Of a stretch of DNA of 62,840 bases, positions 1-10,886 are shown piece after piece. The notes below the pieces were generated by a model, which saw nothing but the letters and a program-made list of their open reading frames with translations, ran no database searches and was not told where the DNA came from. Both the position numbers and the translations under genes were made by a program. Position 1 is the stretch's first letter, and each line of letters starts with the position of its first letter. The stretch is from Akkermansia sp. (GTDB lineage Bacteria > Verrucomicrobiota > Verrucomicrobiia > Verrucomicrobiales > Akkermansiaceae), in assembly GCA_017409465.1 (NCBI GenBank), contig JAFQSQ010000015.1, positions 1-62,840 on the forward strand. Reading direction: 5' to 3'.

Positions 1-149
1 AGATTCCTCTCGCAGTGGTTTTTTTTGTTACGACAGGGGGGGGGTAGAACGGGGCAAGCTCAATTGCTGTGGAATTTGAATTGGGGCAAAAAAACGGTCT
101 GCAATCCGGGGTGGATGCAGACCGTAAAAAAATTGAGCCGGCAGGGAAC
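1..149. other. Non-coding region downstream of atpC
   Basis: No gene is supported here. The stretch holds a run of nine G at 36-44 and a strong bidirectional terminator hairpin (listed separately). Short open frames on the plus strand are antisense to atpC and show no family resemblance. Confidence 0.7.
87..132 (-). terminator. Bidirectional intrinsic terminator of the atp operon
   Basis: Arms 94-103 and 116-125 form a perfect 10-bp stem with a 12-base loop. Seven A (88-94) lie on one side and seven A (126-132) on the other, so a U-tract follows the hairpin in either direction. It lies just past the atpC stop codon. Confidence 0.88.
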
Positions 150-557
150 TCAGCGCTTCCTGATGCGGGAGTACTCCATCATGGCCAGCTGCTTGGCGAT
201 GCATGCTTCCAGATAGGCCTGTTCCTCGCGGGAGAGGACGGAGGCGCGGTCGCGCAGCGCCTTTTGTGCGCGTTCCAGAGCCGCCTGAACCGTATCGGTA
301 TCAATGGCGGCTGCTTCCAGCGCCGTGTCCGTGACGAGGAGGACGTCGCCATGCTCCACCTGGAGGAAGCCGCCGCCCACGAAGAGGCTCTTCGACTCCC
401 CGGCGGCGGTGTAGGTCAGCTCACCGTTGGCAACGGAGGTGATGAGGTCGGCATGGCCGGGCAGCACTTCCATCTCGCCCTGGGTGGCCGGAAGCTTGAG
501 TCCGGTCACGTCCAGATCGAGCGCGGTGCGCAGGGGGGTGATGATTTTGAAGTGCAT
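150..557 (-). CDS. atpC: F1Fo ATP synthase epsilon subunit
   Basis: Epsilon subunit of the F1 central stalk. It binds gamma and modulates ATP hydrolysis on the cytoplasmic face. The 135-residue length is normal for the family. The N-terminal beta-sandwich is recognisable (residues 1-85, including PGHADLITSVANGELTY), followed by a two-helix C-terminal hairpin containing ALERAQKAL. It is the last gene of the atp operon, 14 bases after atpD, and is followed by a strong terminator. Family assignment is secure from sequence and gene order. Confidence 0.96.
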   Translation of the reverse strand: MHFKIITPLRTALDLDVTGLKLPATQGEMEVLPGHADLITSVANGELTYTAAGESKSLFVGGGFLQVEHGDVLLVTDTALEAAAIDTDTVQAALERAQKALRDRASVLSREEQAYLEACIAKQLAMMEYSRIRKR

Positions 558-571
558 GACGGGGCAGGGAA

Positions 572-2894
<2,323 letters not shown>

Positions 2895-2898
2895 GTTG

Positions 2899-4440
2899 TT
2901 ACTTCTTCAGGCGGGATTTGAAGTTGGTGATGAACTCCTGAAGCTTCGCGTCAATCTCAGGCGTCAGGGCTTTTTCGGCATCGATGGCTGCCAGCAGCTC
3001 CGGTGCGTTCATGGCGGCTTCTTCCTCCATGGCCTTCTGCACCTTGCGAATGTCCTCCACGGCCACGTCATCAAGGAAGCCGCGCTGGATGGCGTAGAGG
3101 TCAATCACCTCGATGGCGAGGCTCTTGGGCTCGTACTGACCCTGCTTGAAGAGCTCCACGATGCGGCGACCACGTTCCAGTTTGGCCTTGGTGTTGGCAT
3201 CCAGATCAGAGCCGAACTGGGCGAATGCCTGGAGTTCTTCGAACTGGGCAAGGTCCAGCTTCACGGAGCCGGCGAGCTTCTTCACAATCTTGGTCTGGGC
3301 GCTGGAGCCCACGCGGCTCACGGAGATACCCACGTTGATGGCGGGGCGTACACCCTGGTAGAAGAGGTCGGTATCCAGGAAAATCTGGCCGTCGGTGATG
3401 GAAATCACGTTGGTGGGAATGTAGGCAGAGACGTCACCGGCCTGCGTTTCGATGATGGGCAGGGCGGTGAGGGAACCACCTTTACGGCCGCCTTCGCTGT
3501 TGATGCGGGCAGCACGCTCCAGCAGGCGGCTGTGCAGGTAGAATACGTCGCCGGGGTAGGCTTCACGGCCGGAGGGGCGGCGCAGAATCAGGGATACCTG
3601 GCGGTAGGCCACGGCGTGCTTGGAGAGGTCATCATACACAATCAGCGCGTCCTTGCCCTGATCCATGAAGTATTCACCCATGGCGCAGCCGGCATAGGGG
3701 GCCAGGTACTGCATGGCGGCGCTGTCGGAGGCAGAGGCCACCACCACCACGGTGTAGGGCATGGCGCCGCTTTCCTCCAGCTTGGCTACGAGTCGGGAGA
3801 TGTTGGCGCGCTTCTGGCCGATAGCCACATAGATGCTGTACAGCGGGCGGTAGTCGCTGTTGCCGCTTTCCTCGGCGCGGCGGTTCTGGTCTGCCTGGGA
3901 GATGATGGTGTCGATGGCCAGAGCGGTCTTACCGGTGGAGCGGTCGCCGATGATGAGCTCACGCTGACCGCGGCCGATGGGAATCATGGCATCAATGGGC
4001 AGGATACCCGTCTGCACCGGCTGGTTCACACCCTGACGGGAGATGATGCCGGAGGCAATCTTTTCCACGGGATAGTAGGCAGATGCCTGAATGGGGCCTT
4101 TGCCGTCCAGCGGGTTGCCCAGTGTGTCTACCACGCGACCGAGCAGACCGGAGCCCACGGGCACCTGGAGCAGCTTGCCGGTGGTCTTGCAGGTGTCGCC
4201 TTCCTTGAGGGCTGCGCCGGAGCCGATGAGCACGGCACCCACCTCGTGTTCTTCGAGGTTCATGGCCAGCCCCATGACACCGCCGGGGAATTCTATCATT
4301 TCATTGAGCATGGCGTTGCTGAGGCCCTCAATGCGGACCACGCCGTCGCCGATGGATTTGATGACGCCGATGTTCTCGCTGACGGAGGCTGCGGTGGCGT
4401 TGCGGATTTGTGCTTCGAGTTCTTGTACGATGTTGCTCAT
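2899..4440 (-). CDS. atpA: F1Fo ATP synthase alpha subunit
   Basis: Non-catalytic nucleotide-binding alpha subunit of F1. The Walker A motif [15 protein letters not shown] lies around residues 168-182. The alpha-specific [11 protein letters not shown] segment lies around residue 370. At 513 residues it is full length. It sits between atpH (26 bases upstream) and atpG. The N-terminal helix needed for binding delta is present. Confidence 0.98.
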   Translation of the reverse strand: MSNIVQELEAQIRNATAASVSENIGVIKSIGDGVVRIEGLSNAMLNEMIEFPGGVMGLAMNLEEHEVGAVLIGSGAALKEGDTCKTTGKLLQVPVGSGLLGRVVDTLGNPLDGKGPIQASAYYPVEKIASGIISRQGVNQPVQTGILPIDAMIPIGRGQRELIIGDRSTGKTALAIDTIISQADQNRRAEESGNSDYRPLYSIYVAIGQKRANISRLVAKLEESGAMPYTVVVVASASDSAAMQYLAPYAGCAMGEYFMDQGKDALIVYDDLSKHAVAYRQVSLILRRPSGREAYPGDVFYLHSRLLERAARINSEGGRKGGSLTALPIIETQAGDVSAYIPTNVISITDGQIFLDTDLFYQGVRPAINVGISVSRVGSSAQTKIVKKLAGSVKLDLAQFEELQAFAQFGSDLDANTKAKLERGRRIVELFKQGQYEPKSLAIEVIDLYAIQRGFLDDVAVEDIRKVQKAMEEEAAMNAPELLAAIDAEKALTPEIDAKLQEFITNFKSRLKK

Positions 4441-4466
4441 ACCGTGGAGTGGAAATTAAGGGGTTC

Positions 4467-4856
4467 TCAGATGCGGGAAAGTCGTTCGATACGGGATTTG
4501 ATGGAGGCGTCGGTCACTTGGTCGCCCACACAGACGGTGATACCGCCGATGAGGTCGGGATTCACCTGCCAGTTATAGATGAGGCCGGGTTTGCGGGCGT
4601 TGAGCCGGGCACAGATGGCGTTTTTCTCACTGTCCGACAGGGGGACGGCGCTGGTGATGGTGGCGGTGCGGGCTTCCTGCTCCAGACGCACCAGATTGGT
4701 GAACGCCGTCAGCAGGGCTATGTAGTTGCGCGGCTTGCTCGCCGTGATGCCGGCTGCCACTTTGCGTACATTTTCCTCAATCAGCAGACCCTCCGGGCTC
4801 ATGCAGAGACGCATGAGACGGCGTGCCTGGGCCTGTATGTCCTTGGTGATTTTCAT
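4467..4856 (-). CDS. atpH: F1Fo ATP synthase delta subunit, short form
   Basis: Peripheral-stalk delta (OSCP) subunit joining the b subunits to the top of F1. Identification rests on its position between atpF and atpA and on the C-terminal segment PDLIGGITVCVGDQVTDASIKSRIERL, the typical delta/OSCP ending (GG.....GD...D.S...+L). It is only 129 residues, whereas bacterial delta is usually about 175-180. The missing part falls in the N-terminal helical domain that contacts alpha. No in-frame upstream extension is visible, so the short form seems genuine. Confidence 0.88.
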   Translation of the reverse strand: MKITKDIQAQARRLMRLCMSPEGLLIEENVRKVAAGITASKPRNYIALLTAFTNLVRLEQEARTATITSAVPLSDSEKNAICARLNARKPGLIYNWQVNPDLIGGITVCVGDQVTDASIKSRIERLSRI

Positions 4857-4887
4857 ATCGGCAGCTTTCCGGTAAAAAAGGGGGGCT

Positions 4888-5409
4888 TTACAGGTGGGAG
4901 ATAGCCTCTGCGTTGATGCGGCGGTGGTCTTCCTCGGTCAGTACCTTGCCGGTGACCTGTGCGGTAGCCTGAGCCACGAGTCGGGCAAACTCACCCTTGA
5001 GGGCATCTTTCTCTCGCTGGGTGTCCAGAGCCGCCTGCTTGCGGGCGTTTTCAATGACGGTCTGAGCCTCTGCGCTGGCCTTGGCAGAGAGGTCATCCTG
5101 CAGCTTGGCTGCGGTGGCACGGGCATGCTCCATCTCTTTGCGGCCGGATTCGCGGGCATCGTCCAGAATCTTCTCACCGGCGGCCTGCACCTCTGCCAAC
5201 TCTTTCTGGCTGCGGGCGTGCATCTCTTCGCCCTCAACGATGCGCTTGCGGCGTTCTTCCAGCAGGGTCATGACCGGTTTGAGCCCGAACTTGACGATGA
5301 TGAACACCAGAACGGTGAACGCGATGCAGTGCGCGATGAAAGCCTCGGCGTGCAGCCCGAAGGTTTCCGGGAGTTCCTGAAGTCCTGCTGCGAGAAGCGG
5401 TTGGTACAT
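4888..5409 (-). CDS. atpF: F1Fo ATP synthase b subunit
   Basis: Stator b subunit. One N-terminal membrane segment (about residues 23-45, IAHCIAFTVLVFIIVKFG) is followed by a long charged helix rich in E, A, R and K up to residue 173 that would dimerise along F1. Length and layout are normal. It lies between atpE, from which it is separated by a stable hairpin, and atpH. There is one b gene and no visible b-prime. Confidence 0.95.
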   Translation of the reverse strand: MYQPLLAAGLQELPETFGLHAEAFIAHCIAFTVLVFIIVKFGLKPVMTLLEERRKRIVEGEEMHARSQKELAEVQAAGEKILDDARESGRKEMEHARATAAKLQDDLSAKASAEAQTVIENARKQAALDTQREKDALKGEFARLVAQATAQVTGKVLTEEDHRRINAEAISHL

Positions 5410-5455
5410 ATTCTTGTGAGATGGAGTTTTGGTTGAAAAAAGGGGGAAAGGGGAC

Positions 5456-5482
5456 GGGAGCCGCGCGGGAGGCGCGGCTCCG
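5456..5482 (-). other. GC-rich intercistronic hairpin between atpE and atpF
   Basis: Arms 5457-5466 and 5472-5481 form a perfect 10-bp stem of G and C with a 5-base loop. No U-tract follows directly, so it is less likely to be a plain terminator than an mRNA-stabilising or processing element, or a partial attenuator, between the highly expressed atpE and the rest of the operon. Confidence 0.6.
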
Positions 5483-5496
5483 AGGGGTGTAAGGAT

Positions 5497-5697
5497 TTAC
5501 ATGAAGATAGCCACGAAGGCAACACCTTCCACCAGAGCGGCCAGAATGATGGAGATGGTAAGCACCTGACCGGAGGCGCCGGGGTTGCGGCCGGTGGATT
5601 CAGCGGCCTTCATACCGATGAGGCCGATGCCGAGACCGGCACCGATAACGGCCATGCCGGACTTGATGGCGGCGGTGGCAAGCATGGGGAGCATCAT
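5497..5697 (-). CDS. atpE: F1Fo ATP synthase c subunit
   Basis: Membrane rotor c subunit, a two-helix hairpin of 66 residues (slightly shorter than usual). Helix 1 carries GAGLGIGLIGMKAAES and the polar loop is TGRNPGAS. Helix 2 carries the ion-carrying carboxylate Glu57 in ILAALVEGVAF. The position equivalent to the sodium-ligand Gln in helix 1 is Ile, and the residue after Glu57 is Gly rather than Ser/Thr. This argues for proton rather than sodium coupling (inference from known c-ring motifs). Stable hairpins lie on both sides of the gene. Confidence 0.95.
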   Translation of the reverse strand: MMLPMLATAAIKSGMAVIGAGLGIGLIGMKAAESTGRNPGASGQVLTISIILAALVEGVAFVAIFM

Positions 5698-5737
5698 AAT
5701 ATGTGTTTTCTATGGTTTGTTGTTGTGTTTGTCTGAA

Positions 5738-5777
5738 CCCGCCGTGTCACGTCTTTGCTGCGTGATGCACGGGCGGG
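5738..5777 (-). other. Intercistronic hairpin between atpB and atpE
   Basis: Bases 5738-5750 pair with 5761-5777: an outer CCCGCC(C)GTG stem with one bulge and an inner TCACG/CGTGA stem, around a loop near 5751-5760. No U-tract follows. With the atpE-atpF hairpin it frames atpE, suggesting processing or differential stability of the c-subunit message. Confidence 0.5.
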
Positions 5778-5797
5778 AAGGGGGGCGGTGCGGCGCA

Positions 5798-6667
5798 TCA
5801 GGCGTGGTGTTCCTCACCATCGCCCACCTGCGTCTTGAGGAAGATGGCGGTGAGCATCAGGAACACGAGTGCCTGCACAAAGCCGACGAGAATTTCCAGA
5901 CACATGAACGGCAGTGCCGCCAGTGCGCTGATAAGGGGATTGGAGGAGATGTTGAGCATTTGCTCTAGGATGGCTTCACCGGCATAGATGTTGCCGAAAA
6001 GTCGGGCGGCCAGTGCCACGGGGCGGATGCCGATGGAGAGGATTTCAATGAGCCCCACGAAGAAGAATACCGGCAGCAGCAGGTTCTTGAGCAGTCCGCT
6101 CAGCCCGCCCTTGGGGCCGAAGATGTGCAGCACGAAATGCTTGACTCCCTGTTCACGCAGACACCATACGAACCAGAGCAGGGTGTAGAAGAGACCGAGG
6201 AAGAGGGTGATGTTCAAATCAGCGTTGGCACCGCGCAGCAGCGGGTCATGACCGTAGAGAATTTCGCCCACGCCGGGCAGCAGACCCATGTAGTTGCTGA
6301 TCAGAATCAGCAGGAAGATGCTGGCAAAGTACCAGAAGTAGCGCTGCGCCAGATGCTTGCCGGTCAGCCCGGAAACAAAGTTGAAGAGGGTTTCAAAAAT
6401 CCATTCCACAAAGTTCTGGAGCTTGCCGGGGATGCGCTCCATCTTTCGCGTGGCGAGACGCAGCAGGATAGTCAGTACCACCACGGCTGCGGCCATCATG
6501 ACCAGAGAGTTGGTGATGGGCAGGCTGTGCCCCGGCCAGAAGGGGATATCGATATTCCACAGCACCGGAGCATCATTGGAGAGCTTGTGCGCTTCCTCGG
6601 ATGCCTGAGCCACCCCACAGAACAAGACCATGCCACCACATGCGAGCTTTTGGAAGAGAGATTTCAT
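5798..6667 (-). CDS. atpB: F1Fo ATP synthase a subunit
   Basis: Membrane a subunit forming the proton half-channels against the c ring. The motif RPVALAARLFGNIYAGEAIL (about residue 220) contains the essential arginine. Five to six hydrophobic segments follow an N-terminal signal-like stretch (MKSLFQKLACGGMVLFCGV). I chose the ATG at 6667 (289 residues). It has a sigma70-like promoter just upstream and the open frame above it has no family similarity. It is the first gene of the operon. No atpI is present. Confidence 0.95.
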   Translation of the reverse strand: MKSLFQKLACGGMVLFCGVAQASEEAHKLSNDAPVLWNIDIPFWPGHSLPITNSLVMMAAAVVVLTILLRLATRKMERIPGKLQNFVEWIFETLFNFVSGLTGKHLAQRYFWYFASIFLLILISNYMGLLPGVGEILYGHDPLLRGANADLNITLFLGLFYTLLWFVWCLREQGVKHFVLHIFGPKGGLSGLLKNLLLPVFFFVGLIEILSIGIRPVALAARLFGNIYAGEAILEQMLNISSNPLISALAALPFMCLEILVGFVQALVFLMLTAIFLKTQVGDGEEHHA

Positions 6668-6682
6668 CGCGATAACACCTAA

Positions 6683-6711
6683 AGTTAACACCTCTTTTCT
6701 CCGTCCGTCAA
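6683..6711 (-). promoter_or_regulatory. Promoter of the atp operon
   Basis: TTGACG (6706-6711), 17 bases, TTAACT (6683-6688). The -10 box ends 15 bases before the atpB ATG, so the predicted leader is only about 8-9 bases. An AGGTG-like purine stretch lies in that gap. Confidence 0.6.
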
Positions 6712-6739
6712 GCAAAAAACTGTTTTATTGCCTAAAGAA

Positions 6740-7933
6740 TTATTCTTTATCCCGATTAGACAGCGTGATGGTAAAGACGGTGCGGTGCCCCGGGATGCTT
6801 TCTGCGGTGATGGTTCCGCTGTGAGCTTCGACGGCGTGGCGGACGATGGAGAGCCCCAGTCCGGTGCCCTTGATGCTCGCGGAGGTGTTGGCCCGGTAGA
6901 ATCGGTTGAAGATGAAAGGCAGGTGCTCAGCCGGGATGCCCACGCCGTTGTCGGACACGGTGATGGTAGTGCCCGATTCGTCTTGCGTGGCGGTCAGGTT
7001 TACGTGCAACCCCGGTGAAGGATTGTTTTTCAGGGCATTTTCCATGAGGTTGAAGAGAATTTGCGCCCAGTAGAATTTGTCACCGTACATCGTCAGACCA
7101 TCGGCAGGGAGTTGGCAGCTCAGCGTGGCCTGCTGTGCCTGCGCCATGCTCTCCAGCCTTGCCAGAACCTCCTGAGCCATGGTCACAAAGTCGAAATCTG
7201 CCATGCGCAGGTAGCCTTTTTCGGCGTTTTCCAGGCGGGAGATGGTGAGCATGTCCTCCACCAGTCGCACGATGCGGTCGGCATGCTTTTTCATGAGCCG
7301 CAGGGCATGGGTGCGAGCCTCCGAGTCCGCTGCCATCTCTGTATCATCGGTGAGCGATTCCAGATAGCCGCGGATGATGGTGAGAGGGGTCCGGAGCTCG
7401 TGAGATGCATTGGCTACGAAGTCTCGGCGTATCATCTGGGTGCGGTGCAGCTCTGTGATATCGTGAAAGACGATGCCGATGAGTTGTTCCTCATTTTTCA
7501 GGGGCGTTACCTTGGCTCGGTAGACGCGTTCCTCTCCGTTCTTGGGAATGGTGAGGGTATATCGGGTTTGTTCTGAGCATTCGGCTGCTTTTTGGATCAG
7601 ATTGCGGAGTTCAGACTCCGGCAGGTAGCGCAGGAGGTTGACGCTGTGCCCGGCATTGATGCCGAGCATCTGTCCCGCGTGGCTGTTGGCCATGACCAGT
7701 CGCCCGGAGCGGCGAATCAGCAGGAAGGGTACTCCGAGAGCCTCCAGAAAGAGTGATTTGTCCTTGCGTACATGCTCCTCCAGATCCCGTAACATGATGC
7801 GCAGGTGCTCCAGCTCATCGTGGTCGCTTCGGCTGCGCCGCCGCTGCGCAGCCATCTGGCTGTGCAGGAAGATGAAGGGCAGGATAAAGGCCACCACCAT
7901 CAGCCCCAGGGCTATGTTCCAGGATACGGTCAT
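6740..7933 (-). CDS. phoR: Sensor histidine kinase, PhoR-like
   Basis: Membrane-bound kinase of a two-component system, most like PhoR, the phosphate sensor. One N-terminal membrane helix (about 6-25) is followed by a coiled linker, a PAS domain (about 60-160), and the HisKA motif FVANASHELRTPLTIIRGYLE with His178. The HATPase domain has an N box (FNLMENALKNN), a G1 box (ITVSDNGVGIP) and a G2 box (GTGLGLSIVRHAVEAH). No response regulator gene is adjacent. The neighbour is a phosphate permease with a PhoU-like tail, which supports the phosphate role. The kinase family is certain, the PhoR name likely. Confidence 0.85.
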   Translation of the reverse strand: MTVSWNIALGLMVVAFILPFIFLHSQMAAQRRRSRSDHDELEHLRIMLRDLEEHVRKDKSLFLEALGVPFLLIRRSGRLVMANSHAGQMLGINAGHSVNLLRYLPESELRNLIQKAAECSEQTRYTLTIPKNGEERVYRAKVTPLKNEEQLIGIVFHDITELHRTQMIRRDFVANASHELRTPLTIIRGYLESLTDDTEMAADSEARTHALRLMKKHADRIVRLVEDMLTISRLENAEKGYLRMADFDFVTMAQEVLARLESMAQAQQATLSCQLPADGLTMYGDKFYWAQILFNLMENALKNNPSPGLHVNLTATQDESGTTITVSDNGVGIPAEHLPFIFNRFYRANTSASIKGTGLGLSIVRHAVEAHSGTITAESIPGHRTVFTITLSNRDKE

Positions 7934-8033
7934 GCGCGAAATCCTTGTTTTGCCATCATCCTACCATGCCGCACTGTTTTTTCAAGCCAAAAGGGGCAAT
8001 GTGTCGGAAATGGCAAAATTACGAATGGCTCAT

Positions 8034-8067
8034 CTAAAAAACTCCCTGTCGAGTTACCGACAGGGAG
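8034..8067 (-). terminator. Intrinsic terminator after the phosphate permease
   Basis: Arms 8042-8051 and 8058-8067 form a perfect 10-bp stem with a 6-base loop, followed on the minus strand by a run of U (A-run at 8036-8041). It lies directly past the stop of the PiT gene. Confidence 0.85.
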
Positions 8068-8082
8068 GCGGAGATCCGTGGC

Positions 8083-10311
8083 TTATCTGGATTCGAAGAG
8101 CTCACGCTGTTCCTGGATGAGATTGAAACTCTTGCGCATCATGGTGCGGGTTTCGTTCAGCAGATTCAGGTACAGAATGGCTGTGCGGAAGCAACCCTCG
8201 TCTTCATTCTCACGGATGAGGTGGCGGGTGATACAGTCGGCAAAGTCGCTGCTCAGGTCACCGGCCTGCTGCATCATGGCTTCCATGTTGCTGAAGTCGG
8301 AGGATTTGAGCATCTGGCACATGCCGGGGTAGAAGGCGGCCACCTTGTCACTCATGGCGAGCAGGTCGCGAGCCTGTTCCTCATTGAGCCCGGTGTGGTT
8401 GTTGTCGATGTGCTTGTAGCCGGCTTTCACGATGATGAGCAGGCTTTCAGCCACGGCCGTGCTGCTCTCGTGGATGCGCAGCAGAAGCTGGCCGCGGTGT
8501 GCCAGTCGGGGATTGAGCCCGTGCAGACTGGGCAGTATCTCGTCCTCTTTCATGGCTTTGAGTGTGCGGGATACTTCGCGAGCCTTGCGGCGGAGGCGCT
8601 TCAGGTCATCGCGGTTTTCATTCAGCAGGGCTTTCACCGTGGCGCGGTAGATTCCCAGGATGCGCCCCATGCGGTCGGCGGAAGCTTCGCCGATGTTGAG
8701 CAGGGTGTTGCGGTCGTCCAGATTGAGGACGATGGTCGTCTCTTTGCTCTTGTTGCGGTGGAAGATAGCGGCTTTCACCAGAACGAAGGCGGCAATGGCC
8801 AACATGATACCCACGCCCCACATGCCCAGATAGAGCATGACCATGGCGGTGATAAATGCTGCCGTGCAGGCAAGCAAGCCTGTCATCAGCCAGCCGCCGA
8901 TGACGGTCAGCACGCCGGTGATGCGGTATACCGCGCTGTCGCGTCCCCAGGCACGGTCTGCCAGAGAGGTACCCATGGCCACCATGAAGGTGACGTAGGT
9001 GGTGGAGAGCGGGAGCTTGAGCGAGGTGGCCAGCGAGATGAGCAGGGCGGATACGGTCAGGTTGACAGAGGCTCGGATGAGGTCGAATGCCTGTGTTTCA
9101 TCCTCCTGCATCTCCAGCGGTTTGAAGCGATTGCTGACAAAACGCGCAATGGGCGCAGGTGTGATGGCGTTGATACCGCGCAGCGCGATGAGCGTGTAGC
9201 GTACCATGGCGCGCGCCGGGGCGCAGGAGCCGAAGCGTTCTTTGCCGCCCCCCTTGCTGCGGGCAAGCTTCACCTCCGTGTCGGATACCGTACGGGCTTT
9301 TTTGGAGAAGACCAGAGCCAGTACCATGATGAGTCCCGCTCCAATCAGGTAGAAGACATTGGCTTTGACTGGTTCGGCAAGCGCACCCATCTTCAGCGTA
9401 GCCAGGTCACCACCTGCTGCCACGTGGGCAGAGGCGATGTGCATGGATGATTCCGCTGCCATGAATACGCCGATGAAGTTCACCAGGTCGTTACCGGCAA
9501 AGGCAAAGGCCAGTGCGCAGGTGCCGGCGAGTACCGTGATTTTGAGCGTATTGATACGCATGACATATTGCAGGAGGGCAGATATCAAATACCAACCGCC
9601 CAGTGCACAGAGAGTGGCTATCAGGATATTTTCATTGAGCCATACCAGCGTTGCTTTGTCTACCAGCGTGCTGCTCTTGAGACCCTTGAACACGGCGAAG
9701 TAGGTGATGGCTGTCAGCGAGAGTGCGCACCATACAGCTCCTACGTATTTGTACATCTTCCGATACTGGAAGGAGAAGAGCAGACGGGCTGTCCACATGA
9801 TGATGCAACCGCAGACAAAGGAGATGCCCACCGAGATGAAGATGCCGGAGATGATGGTCAGCGCCTTGGAGCTGTTGATGTAGGCTCCCAACTCCTGGGC
9901 AACCTCCGGGCCGCCGTGGTACATGGTGAAGATGGCTCCGGCCAGCGCCGCCCCCAGCAATTCAAACACCAGCGATACCGTGGTTGAGGTCGGCAGCCCG
10001 AAGGTGTTGAAGAGGTCAAGCAGAATCACGTCCGTGAGCATGACCGCCAGGAACAACAGCATCAAATCGTGGAAACTGAATGCCGCCGGAACAAATACGC
10101 CGCTGCGGGCGATTTCCATCATCCCCCCGGAGAAGGAGGAACCCAGAACCACACCTACGGCTGCCACCGCTACAATGAAGCTGTGGCGCGCGACATTGCA
10201 TCCGCGGGCGGAATTCAGGAAGTTGGCCGCGTCGTTTGTAATGCCTACCACCAGATCGTACACGGCCAGTAGCAGCAGGATTCCTAATATCACCATATAC
10301 ATAGTGCTCAT
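8083..10311 (-). CDS. PiT-family inorganic phosphate permease with PhoU-like C-terminal domain
   Basis: Phosphate:cation symporter of the PiT family. Two repeated signature motifs are visible: VVGITNDAANFLNSARG near the N-terminus and AFAFAGNDLVNFIGVF near residue 275. There are about ten to twelve hydrophobic segments. The last 180 residues are hydrophilic and helical (DRNTLLNIGEASADRMGRIL onward) and resemble PhoU or PiT-linked regulatory domains. I chose the ATG at 10311 (MSTMYMVILG), giving 742 residues. The upstream in-frame codons lack a family-like N-terminus. It lies next to a PhoR-like kinase. Confidence 0.88.
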   Translation of the reverse strand: MSTMYMVILGILLLLAVYDLVVGITNDAANFLNSARGCNVARHSFIVAVAAVGVVLGSSFSGGMMEIARSGVFVPAAFSFHDLMLLFLAVMLTDVILLDLFNTFGLPTSTTVSLVFELLGAALAGAIFTMYHGGPEVAQELGAYINSSKALTIISGIFISVGISFVCGCIIMWTARLLFSFQYRKMYKYVGAVWCALSLTAITYFAVFKGLKSSTLVDKATLVWLNENILIATLCALGGWYLISALLQYVMRINTLKITVLAGTCALAFAFAGNDLVNFIGVFMAAESSMHIASAHVAAGGDLATLKMGALAEPVKANVFYLIGAGLIMVLALVFSKKARTVSDTEVKLARSKGGGKERFGSCAPARAMVRYTLIALRGINAITPAPIARFVSNRFKPLEMQEDETQAFDLIRASVNLTVSALLISLATSLKLPLSTTYVTFMVAMGTSLADRAWGRDSAVYRITGVLTVIGGWLMTGLLACTAAFITAMVMLYLGMWGVGIMLAIAAFVLVKAAIFHRNKSKETTIVLNLDDRNTLLNIGEASADRMGRILGIYRATVKALLNENRDDLKRLRRKAREVSRTLKAMKEDEILPSLHGLNPRLAHRGQLLLRIHESSTAVAESLLIIVKAGYKHIDNNHTGLNEEQARDLLAMSDKVAAFYPGMCQMLKSSDFSNMEAMMQQAGDLSSDFADCITRHLIRENEDEGCFRTAILYLNLLNETRTMMRKSFNLIQEQRELFESR

Positions 10312-10416
10312 AACGGTGCTGTTTTTATCACAGCTCGTCAGAAGATGCACGCTTCGTACTGTGAGTAAATCGCCACCTGTTCTGTGGCATTTTCGTCACA
10401 TAGCGGGAAAATCGGC

Positions 10417-10445
10417 TTGATATCACGGGGAGGATGTGCCAGACT
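10417..10445 (+). promoter_or_regulatory. Promoter of the small membrane protein gene
   Basis: TTGATA (10417-10422), 17 bases, CAGACT (10440-10445), then 6 bases to GTG at 10452. This is the same geometry as other promoters here, with a weaker -10 box. Confidence 0.4.
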
Positions 10446-10451
10446 GGCTGC

Positions 10452-10829
10452 GTGAGAACGATTTCTCGGTACAGCATGTACTCAGTACCGACCTCCCGAC
10501 GAATGGTGCTCGTACCGGTGCCCCTGTTGCTGCTGGTATCGGTAGTGGGGGCTTATGTGGCAGAGGTGTTGTCTGTCATGGATTTCACGCTGTACTGCAT
10601 TTCTCTGTTGGGTGCGCAGGTGTGGGATGCGATGTGGCTGCTGGCGGTGGTGCCGCTGATGGTGGCTCTGTGGCAGCACCGGCAGCGGAGACGCGGCAGG
10701 GAGAGCAGCCCGCTGCCCGGTGGTGTGATGCTTTGGCTGGTTCCGATGGTAACGATTATTCTGCTGCTGTTTTTGTTCGGCTTCTGGCTGGCCTGCAGTA
10801 CCCCGTTTCGGATGGTGTTTGTCTCATGA
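10452..10829 (+). CDS. Small hypothetical membrane protein
   Basis: I do not recognise a family. The 125-residue product has three strongly hydrophobic segments (VLVPVPLLLLVSVVGAYV, DAMWLLAVVPLMVALW, VMLWLVPMVTIILLLFLFGF) separated by a basic loop (QHRQRRRGRE). It should be an inner-membrane protein. I prefer the GTG at 10452, because a promoter-like sequence ends 6 bases before it and the ATG at 10434 would lie inside that promoter. ATG 10476 is an alternative. The next gene has its own promoter. Confidence 0.6.
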   Translation: MRTISRYSMYSVPTSRRMVLVPVPLLLLVSVVGAYVAEVLSVMDFTLYCISLLGAQVWDAMWLLAVVPLMVALWQHRQRRRGRESSPLPGGVMLWLVPMVTIILLLFLFGFWLACSTPFRMVFVS

Positions 10830-10851
10830 GGCCGGCCGTCAGACTACGGTG

Positions 10852-10880
10852 TTGACGAGTACGACCGGAGGGGCTATACT
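10852..10880 (+). promoter_or_regulatory. Promoter of the gamma-carbonic anhydrase gene
   Basis: TTGACG (10852-10857), 17 bases, TATACT (10875-10880), then only 6 bases to the ATG at 10887. Transcription would begin at or next to the start codon, giving a leaderless mRNA. Confidence 0.72.
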
Positions 10881-10886
10881 GAGCGC

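Noticed and set aside
36..44. Run of nine G as a phase-variation tract
   Set aside because: It lies outside any gene, beyond the terminator, with no frame or promoter it could switch.
5497..5697. Sodium-coupled ATP synthase
   Set aside because: The c subunit lacks the helix-1 Gln and the Ser/Thr after the helix-2 Glu that form the sodium site.
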